This document shows, piece by piece, positions 21,469 through 25,865 of a stretch of 25,865 nucleotides of DNA. Below the pieces are notes generated by a model that worked only from the letters and a program-made list of their open reading frames with translations, did not search any database and was not told where the DNA came from. The stretch's first letter is position 1. Every line of letters starts with the position of its first letter. A program made the translations under genes and the position numbers. The stretch comes from JANNXY01 sp031409775 (GTDB lineage: Bacteria; Patescibacteriota; Minisyncoccia; Phycocordibacterales; CAIZIN01), in NCBI GenBank assembly GCA_031409775.1, contig JANNXY010000021.1, positions 1 to 25,865 of the forward strand, in the 5' to 3' direction.

Positions 21469-23352
21469 ATGAAAAATATATTTAAAAAGTTTGCTGTAGT
21501 ATTGGCTTTTGCTTTCGTCGCTATCGCTGGCGTTAGCACTGCTGATGCTGCGTTCTCTCGCTACCTCACAGTAGGTAGCACAGGTCCTGATGTTTCAGAA
21601 CTTCAGGCCATCCTCCAGACTCAGGGTTACCTAGTTATCCCTGCTGGAACCGCACCTGGTTACTTCGGTGCACTTACAAAGACAGCTGTCGCTAAATGGC
21701 AGGCAGCAGTAGGACTTCCTGCTACTGGTTACTTCGGACCGCTTTCAGTTGCAAAATTGAATGCATCTATGGTAGCTCCAGTTGACCCAGTAGATCCTGT
21801 TGATCCTGTTGATCCTTCTGATGACGACATGGACGATGACATGGACGATGAAGACGACACATCATCTGACGATGATGCTGACGAAGATGATTCTGACGAC
21901 ACTCTTTCAGGAGACGAGGCTTCACTCGAAGACTTCAAAGCTAGTGACGGAGAAGACGATGATGTTTCCGAAGGCAATGAAGCTGAGGTTGCAGAATTCG
22001 AATTCGATGTTGAAGATGGAGACGTTGAGGTACAACGTTTAGATCTAAGCTTCGAGTCCAACGCTGGAACAGGTCAGGAAGACGAACCTTGGAACACCTT
22101 TACCACCATCAGCCTATGGTCAGATGGGAAGGAGATTGCTTCCGAAGATGTCTCTGACGAGGATGATTGGCTAGAAAATGACAGCGAACCTTACGTTTAT
22201 CGCTTTACCGGTCTTGACAAGGTAGTCAAGGAAGGCAAGAAAGCTAAGATCGTTGTTAAAGTTGAAGCCGAAGATGGTATCGATGGTCTAAGCACCTCAG
22301 ATATCGCTTGGACCGTTTTTGTTGACGAAGACGATATCCGTGGAAACGATGGAGCTGGTATTGACCAATTTATCGGAAACGAGGATGAAACAGTTACCTT
22401 CGACGTAAAAGAAGAGGGTGCTGATGATGATCTATCAGTTAGAAGCTCAAAGGAAGATCCAGATTCTACAACCTTCCAAGCTAAGGATGATAGTTCTTCA
22501 GACTGGTTTACGATTTTAGCTTTCGATCTTGATTCTGATGAAGATAGTGGAGATATTGAACTAAATGATTTCCCTGTTCTTATCACCACAAACGATGTAG
22601 CTTTCCAGGTAATCGATGATCTTAAATTGGAAATTGATGGAGAAGAGTTCGATGATTACAATCTAAGCTCTACCTCAACCGCTGCAGCTACTTCTACCTT
22701 TGATATCGATGGCGATTATGTCATCGAGGGAGGAGACAGAGTTACTGTAAAGGTGTGGGCTAAGTTCAAGACTGCTTCAACAAGCTCTACTTACCCAGAC
22801 GGTACAACCATCCAGGCTTCCGTTCTTGGTTCAGCTATCGATGCTGAAGGAGATGATGATGTAGAAGTTGATGGTTCCGCTACTGGAGATGTTCACACTA
22901 TCCGTTCAGCTGGAGTTAACGTAGACGTTACTTCAACCTCAAACGGAGATCAGGCTCCATCAGTTGATCTAACTGATAACGATGTAGCTACTTTCTTTGT
23001 AACTGCTAAAGTTTCAGCCTTTGATCAAGATGTATTCATCTCAAAGACTGGTTCAGTAGCGTTTACTTACCAGATTGAAGATGCTGACGGAAATGCGACT
23101 TCAGGTGCGGCCGTAAGCTCAACCGTGTCTTCTTCTGCGGACACAGATGGAAACTACTACCGAGTTAGTGAAAACGATGCCGAATCATTTACCTTCCAGG
23201 TAACATTTGATCCAGCAACAGCTAACCCTGCTCAATTCCGACTACAACTTCTTACAATCAACTTTAATGATTCTGCTGCAGCACCAGACACTGTCTATAC
23301 TGCAACACCGTCAAGTGATTTTGAGAGTTCATTCAAACTTATCGTAGACTAG
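21469..23352 (+). CDS. secreted acidic surface protein with PG-binding domain (S-layer-like)
   Basis: 627 aa. Signal peptide of about 28 residues ending ADA-A. Peptidoglycan-binding type 1 domain at ~31-97 (VGSTGPDVSELQAILQTQGYL, GYFGALTKTAVAKWQAAVGLPATGYFGP). Then a tandem VDP repeat (from about 21781; 9-bp units, roughly GTTGATCCT) and a linker of about 50 residues nearly all Asp/Glu/Ser. The rest is beta-rich Ig-like domains with many acidic residues and Ser/Thr. Such proteins are typical abundant cell-surface proteins of CPR. It has its own promoter, a structured leader and a strong terminator, consistent with high expression (inference). ATG 21469 has no SD. Confidence 0.85.
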   Translation: MKNIFKKFAVVLAFAFVAIAGVSTADAAFSRYLTVGSTGPDVSELQAILQTQGYLVIPAGTAPGYFGALTKTAVAKWQAAVGLPATGYFGPLSVAKLNASMVAPVDPVDPVDPVDPSDDDMDDDMDDEDDTSSDDDADEDDSDDTLSGDEASLEDFKASDGEDDDVSEGNEAEVAEFEFDVEDGDVEVQRLDLSFESNAGTGQEDEPWNTFTTISLWSDGKEIASEDVSDEDDWLENDSEPYVYRFTGLDKVVKEGKKAKIVVKVEAEDGIDGLSTSDIAWTVFVDEDDIRGNDGAGIDQFIGNEDETVTFDVKEEGADDDLSVRSSKEDPDSTTFQAKDDSSSDWFTILAFDLDSDEDSGDIELNDFPVLITTNDVAFQVIDDLKLEIDGEEFDDYNLSSTSTAAATSTFDIDGDYVIEGGDRVTVKVWAKFKTASTSSTYPDGTTIQASVLGSAIDAEGDDDVEVDGSATGDVHTIRSAGVNVDVTSTSNGDQAPSVDLTDNDVATFFVTAKVSAFDQDVFISKTGSVAFTYQIEDADGNATSGAAVSSTVSSSADTDGNYYRVSENDAESFTFQVTFDPATANPAQFRLQLLTINFNDSAAAPDTVYTATPSSDFESSFKLIVD

Positions 23353-23401
23353 TTTAGAGAAAGGTTTCTCAATTAGTATACGTAGGTTAGTGAGTAAAAC
23401 A

Positions 23402-23426
23402 AAAACCCCTCGAAAGAGGGGTTTTT
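23402..23426 (+). terminator. terminator of the surface-protein gene (copy 1 of a duplicated terminator)
   Basis: ACCCCTC-GAAA-GAGGGGT followed by TTTT. The 33 bp at 23402-23434 recur exactly at 25490-25522. Confidence 0.92.
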
Positions 23427-23434
23427 GTGTTGCC

Positions 23435-23564
23435 TATGCACCCCACTCCTAGCCTCTCCCCAAAGGTAAGAGGAATCATGCATGAAGCCCTTCCTTCTGG
23501 GAAGGTTGGGATGGGTGAATAATTTGTTGGAAGTTTTCGCCGTGATATAATTGGTGAGTGAAAG
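23435..23564 (+). other. spacer between terminator and IS, with palindromic GC-rich segment
   Basis: No gene. It contains the hairpin CCTTCC/GGAAGG around 23490-23507 and the promoter at 23524-23551. The GC-rich palindrome resembles the one at 25744-25768 in style (CCCTTCC.. / CCCTTCTAGGG). Confidence 0.5.
23524..23551 (+). promoter_or_regulatory. orphaned promoter of the NYN gene, cut off by the IS
   Basis: TTGTTG (23524-23529), 16 bp, TATAAT (23546-23551). Six bases later lies GTG (23558-23560), the left copy of the NYN start codon within the target duplication. Without the IS it would give a leaderless GTG start. Confidence 0.75.
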
Positions 23565-24909
23565 CACTAGTGTCCCGTTAAAATCCACATCTTCCTAAAC
23601 TACTTTTGATTGAAGCCATTTTTTTGTATTTTGCTTCCGCACGATTTGAATTGAAAGTACCATATTTGGGAACAGCTATCATATTTGTCCAGACTAATTT
23701 GGAAAATGATATCGTGGAGTTATCATGAACTACAAAAAATATGTTTTCGCTCAAATTATGGAATATCTTCCCCGTCATGATTTCGATGTTTGTGTCAAAA
23801 GGTATCAAGGTGAACATTATGCAAAAAGCTTTTCCTGTCGTGATCAGTTTCTCGCTATGGTCTTCGGTCAACTGTCATATCGAGAATCTCTTCGGGATGT
23901 TGTGAGCTGTCTTTCATCACATGTTGCAAAACAATACCATTTCGGCTTCCAAAGTGCTGTCGCCAAGACAACACTTGCCACCGCCAATGAGAAACGTGAT
24001 TGGCGAATATATCGTGATCTTGCAACAGTACTGATCGAGAAAGCCCGGAAGCTCTACATTGATGAGCCGGCAATCGCCAAAGATATCGCAGGCAGCTGTT
24101 ACGCCATTGATTCATCTAGTATTGAGCTCTGTCTTTCACTCTTCCCTTGGGCTCCGTATGTAACGACTAAAGCAGCCGTCAAGCTCCATACGGTTATGGA
24201 TTTACGTGGCTCTATTCCAACGTTTTTCGATATGACCAGTGGCAAGGTAAACGATATGAACTTTCTAGATCTAGTCTCCTTTGAACCAGGAGCTTTCTAC
24301 GTGATGGACCGCGGGTATGTAGATTTCAGAAGATTGTACAAAATACACAAGGTAGGAGCATTCTTTGTGACTCGATCCAAGAAGAACATGCTATTTGAGA
24401 GAAGATATTCAAACAAGATAGATAAATCAACCGGTATTCTCTGTGATCAAATTGTAGTATTGACTAGAACACAGACATCGGAAAATATCCTGATACCCTT
24501 CGCCGCATTAAATACAAAGACAAGGAAACGGGACATGTCTATGTCTTCCTCACGAATAATTTTGATGTCTCCGCTGCCTCGATAGCCCTCCTTTACAAAC
24601 ATCGTTGGCAGATTGAATTGTTTTTCAAGTGGATAAAGCAACATTTGAAAATCAAAACATTCTGGGGGTATTCGGAGAATGCAGTGAAAACGCAGATATG
24701 CATTGCACTTTGCAGTTATCTCATAGTAGCCATCCTAAAGAAGCGACTTCACCTAAAACAGAATCTTTACGAAATTCTACAGATTTTGAGTGTGTCACTT
24801 TTCGACAAAAGTGGCTTGGTTGAGCTGTTTTCTCTGGATTCGTCGCATGACGTTATGGATGGTTCCCAAAATACGTTGTCATTGTTCGGTTTTTAACGGG
24901 ACGCTAGTG
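23565..24909 (+). mobile_element. IS4-family insertion sequence, 1345 bp
   Basis: Ends read CACTAGTGTCCCGTTAAAA (left) and, inverted, CACTAGCGTCCCGTTAAAA (right): a 22-bp inverted repeat with two mismatches in all. Flanks are identical 9-bp copies GAGTGAAAG (23556-23564 and 24910-24918), fitting the 9-12 bp duplications of the IS4 group. One transposase gene fills most of it. Confidence 0.92.
23725..24896 (+). pseudogene. IS4-family transposase, frameshifted
   Basis: The first part (from ATG 23725; NYKKYVFAQIMEYLPRHDFDVCV, DUF4372-like) has DDE Asp at ~129 (YAIDSSS) and ~195 (FYVMDRGYVDF). The frame then breaks near 24482-24485: four A's where five would restore KYPDTLRRI. The second frame continues with YKHRWQIELFFKWIK, the Y-(2)-R-(3)-E-(6)-K signature with the catalytic Glu, at about 24594-24638, and ends at 24896. 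As written the first frame stops at 24585 before that Glu, so it is inactive unless the base is a sequencing error. A programmed -1 shift is less likely, since no X-XXY-YYZ heptamer is present. Confidence 0.88.
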
Positions 24910-24911
24910 GA

Positions 24912-25403
24912 GTGAAAGATAAAAATAATATAGTCTACATCGACGGTGCAAATCTCTATAGTGCCACCAAATCTTATGATTGGGAATTCGACTATCGAAG
25001 ATTTAGAGTGTGGTTATCTGATAAGTATGATGCAAAGCAGGTTTGTCTATTCCTTGGCTTGATACCAAAGTATAAAAATTTATATGAGAAGCTTCAAAAA
25101 GATGGATACATTTTGATCTTTAAGGAGGTAATATATGATAATGATGGGAAGGTTAAAGGTAATTGCGATGCTGATATCGTGGTTAGAATTATGAAAGATT
25201 GTTACGAGAATAATTTCGAAAAGGCGGTACTGGTTTCTAGTGATGGAGATTATTCAAGTCTTGTTTCGTTTTTGATAGAGAAAGATAAATTGGAGACAAT
25301 ACTTTCGCCGTACAATACAGAGAAATGTTCGGTGCTTCTAAAAAGGACTGGAGCTTCTATCGCATACATTAATGTCCAAAAAGAAATCTTGAAGTCTCAA
25401 TAA
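24912..25403 (+). CDS. NYN-domain (PIN-like) ribonuclease
   Basis: 163 aa from GTG 24912. PIN/NYN acidic residues appear in order: VYIDGANLY (N-terminal Asp), KGNCDADIVVRIM (Asp pair) and VLVSSDGDYSSLV (Asp in SDGD). They form a metal-dependent nuclease site; the family is often called LabA/DUF88-like and acts on RNA. The start is in the right copy of the 9-bp target duplication, so the IS sits directly before it. With the native promoter at 23524-23551 displaced by about 1.35 kb, expression is uncertain. A terminator at 25411-25444 follows. Confidence 0.9.
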   Translation: MKDKNNIVYIDGANLYSATKSYDWEFDYRRFRVWLSDKYDAKQVCLFLGLIPKYKNLYEKLQKDGYILIFKEVIYDNDGKVKGNCDADIVVRIMKDCYENNFEKAVLVSSDGDYSSLVSFLIEKDKLETILSPYNTEKCSVLLKRTGASIAYINVQKEILKSQ

Positions 25404-25410
25404 TAAAAAA

Positions 25411-25444
25411 GCCCCCGGCAAGCACAGGCTTGCAAGGGTCTTTT
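25411..25444 (+). terminator. terminator of the NYN gene
   Basis: GCAAGC (25418-25423) pairs with GCTTGC (25428-25433) around ACAG, with an outer CCC/GGG, followed by TTTT. Confidence 0.8.
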
Positions 25445-25462
25445 CGTGGGAATATTTAAATC

Positions 25463-25480
25463 ATAGCAGATGCTATCTGC
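25463..25480. other. overlapping alternative hairpins
   Basis: ATAGCA..TGCTAT (25463-25476) and GCAGAT..ATCTGC (25466-25480) share bases and exclude each other. Role unknown. Confidence 0.4.
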
Positions 25481-25489
25481 AAGTCAAGC

Positions 25490-25522
25490 AAAACCCCTCG
25501 AAAGAGGGGTTTTTGTGTTGCC
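25490..25522 (+). repeat. duplicated terminator (copy 2)
   Basis: 33 bp identical to 23402-23434: an ACCCCTC-GAAA-GAGGGGT hairpin, T run, then GTGTTGCC. No gene ends immediately before it, since the NYN gene has its own terminator at 25411. Confidence 0.9.
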
Positions 25523-25571
25523 ATACACCCATCCAAAGCAGGGCTTCGCGAGGTTAAACCTCAAGACAAAA

Positions 25572-25596
25572 ACCATTCTGTGAAGGGTGGTTTTTT
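25572..25596 (+). terminator. terminator-like hairpin
   Basis: ACCA...TGGT with an inner TTC/GAA and a T6 run. No gene directly precedes it. Confidence 0.45.
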
Positions 25597-25629
25597 GGTT
25601 GTATTCAAACCAGGTTTATGATAGTATTT

Positions 25630-25682
25630 AGGCACCGACGCCGTTAGGCGATAACGACCCAGAGGGTTACCTCTGGGAGCGT
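25630..25682 (+). ncRNA. twin GTTA-loop hairpin element (candidate structured RNA)
   Basis: CGCC-GTTA-GGCG (25639-25650) and CCCAGAGG-GTTA-CCTCTGGG (25658-25677) are perfect stems with the same tetraloop, seven bases apart. They are not terminators (no T run). I do not recognise the family; it may be a structured RNA or part of the neighbouring transposon. Orientation is uncertain. Confidence 0.45.
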
Positions 25683-25743
25683 AAATAAATTAAGAAATAC
25701 AGAATGTATGTAAAGGAATTTGATAGATTGAATCTCCCCCATT

Positions 25744-25768
25744 CCCCGTCCCTTCTAGGGCGGGGTTT
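25744..25768 (+). terminator. GC-rich hairpin, terminator-like
   Basis: CCCCG-T-CCC pairs with GGG-CGGGG around TTCTA (one bulged T), then TTT. Confidence 0.6.
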
Positions 25769-25782
25769 CTGCTAAGGAAAGT

Positions 25783-25803
25783 CTGAAAACCCTTGGTTTT
25801 CAG
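25783..25803 (+). mobile_element. left-end hairpin of an IS200/IS605-type element (candidate)
   Basis: CTGAAAACC-CTT-GGTTTTCAG is a perfect 9-bp stem, 13 bp before the tnpA ATG and directly before the -10 TATACT (25805-25810). Subterminal hairpins recognised by TnpA are the hallmark of this family. The exact end of the element is not visible. Confidence 0.6.
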
Positions 25804-25816
25804 ATATACTAGATGC

Positions 25817-25865
25817 ATGGTCAAGAAAAGCAATCACTGCGCATACAATACCCACTATCACATAG
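25817..25865 (+). CDS. tnpA: TnpA-like transposase of IS200/IS605 family (N-terminal fragment, runs off window)
   Basis: From ATG 25817 the frame reads MVKKSNHCAYNTHYHI, closely following the start of IS200-type Y1-HUH TnpA proteins (...H.VYNLxYHIVF). Only 16 codons are in the window, so the HUH and Tyr residues cannot be checked. The -10 TATACT ends 6 bases before the start, so a leaderless mRNA is likely. ATG 25813 is out of frame. Confidence 0.75.
   Translation, partial: MVKKSNHCAYNTHYHI

Noticed and set aside
24481..24488. programmed -1 frameshift in the transposase
   Set aside because: GGAAAAT is not an X-XXY-YYZ slippery heptamer and the tRNAs would mispair; a base loss is simpler.
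1..25865. CRISPR arrays, tRNA or rRNA genes
   Set aside because: No regularly spaced repeats of suitable length, and no cloverleaf or rRNA sequence was recognised on either strand.

Overview
The window looks like a chromosome segment of a Patescibacteria (CPR) bacterium; no finer placement is attempted. Reasons: compact, short versions of housekeeping proteins (a MetRS without the C-terminal tRNA-binding domain, a small EF-P with an unusual tip loop), lineage-typical extracytoplasmic proteins (DUF5667-like, PG-binding/acidic surface protein), very few Shine-Dalgarno sequences, many -10 boxes sitting directly on start codons, and a diversity-generating retroelement (DGR). TGA ends at least two genes (avd, the HTH gene), so the standard bacterial code applies and UGA-recoding CPR lineages are excluded.

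Left end (1-2218): a complete DGR core. The 3' end of a variable protein gene carries a 124-bp variable repeat (VR, 159-282). A near-identical template repeat (TR, 691-814) follows a strongly foldable noncoding stretch. All nine TR/VR differences fall on TR adenines. An Avd-type four-helix-bundle gene lies antisense between TR and reverse transcriptase, head-to-head with the RT gene, and a nine-G run lies next to both starts. The RT 3' end overlaps glycyl-tRNA synthetase.

2184-11412: housekeeping. glyS, a small unknown gene, an M16 peptidase, an AI-2E-type permease, metG, a GNAT-like gene (minus), tatD, a structured leader that looks like the S6:S18 autoregulatory element, rpsF-ssb-rpsR, a DUF5667-like secreted protein and efp (minus).

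11446-14658: accessory island with a RHH/RelE-ParE-type toxin-antitoxin pair and its palindromic promoter-operator, a secreted M23 peptidase, an anchored unknown protein and a HicBA pair.

14728-20350: a tight minus-strand operon ftsK-murB-unknown (possibly kinase-like)-membrane protein-recA-unknown, driven by an extended -10 promoter that is divergent to a C-terminal HTH regulator (20429-21214).

21215-25865: a surface-protein gene with a long hairpin in its leader. Next comes a precisely delimited IS4-family element (23565-24909, 9-bp target duplication) that has split a NYN-domain ribonuclease gene from its own promoter and has a frameshifted transposase. Then comes a terminator-rich spacer with a duplicated 33-bp terminator and a twin-hairpin element, and finally the left end and first codons of an IS200/IS605-type TnpA.
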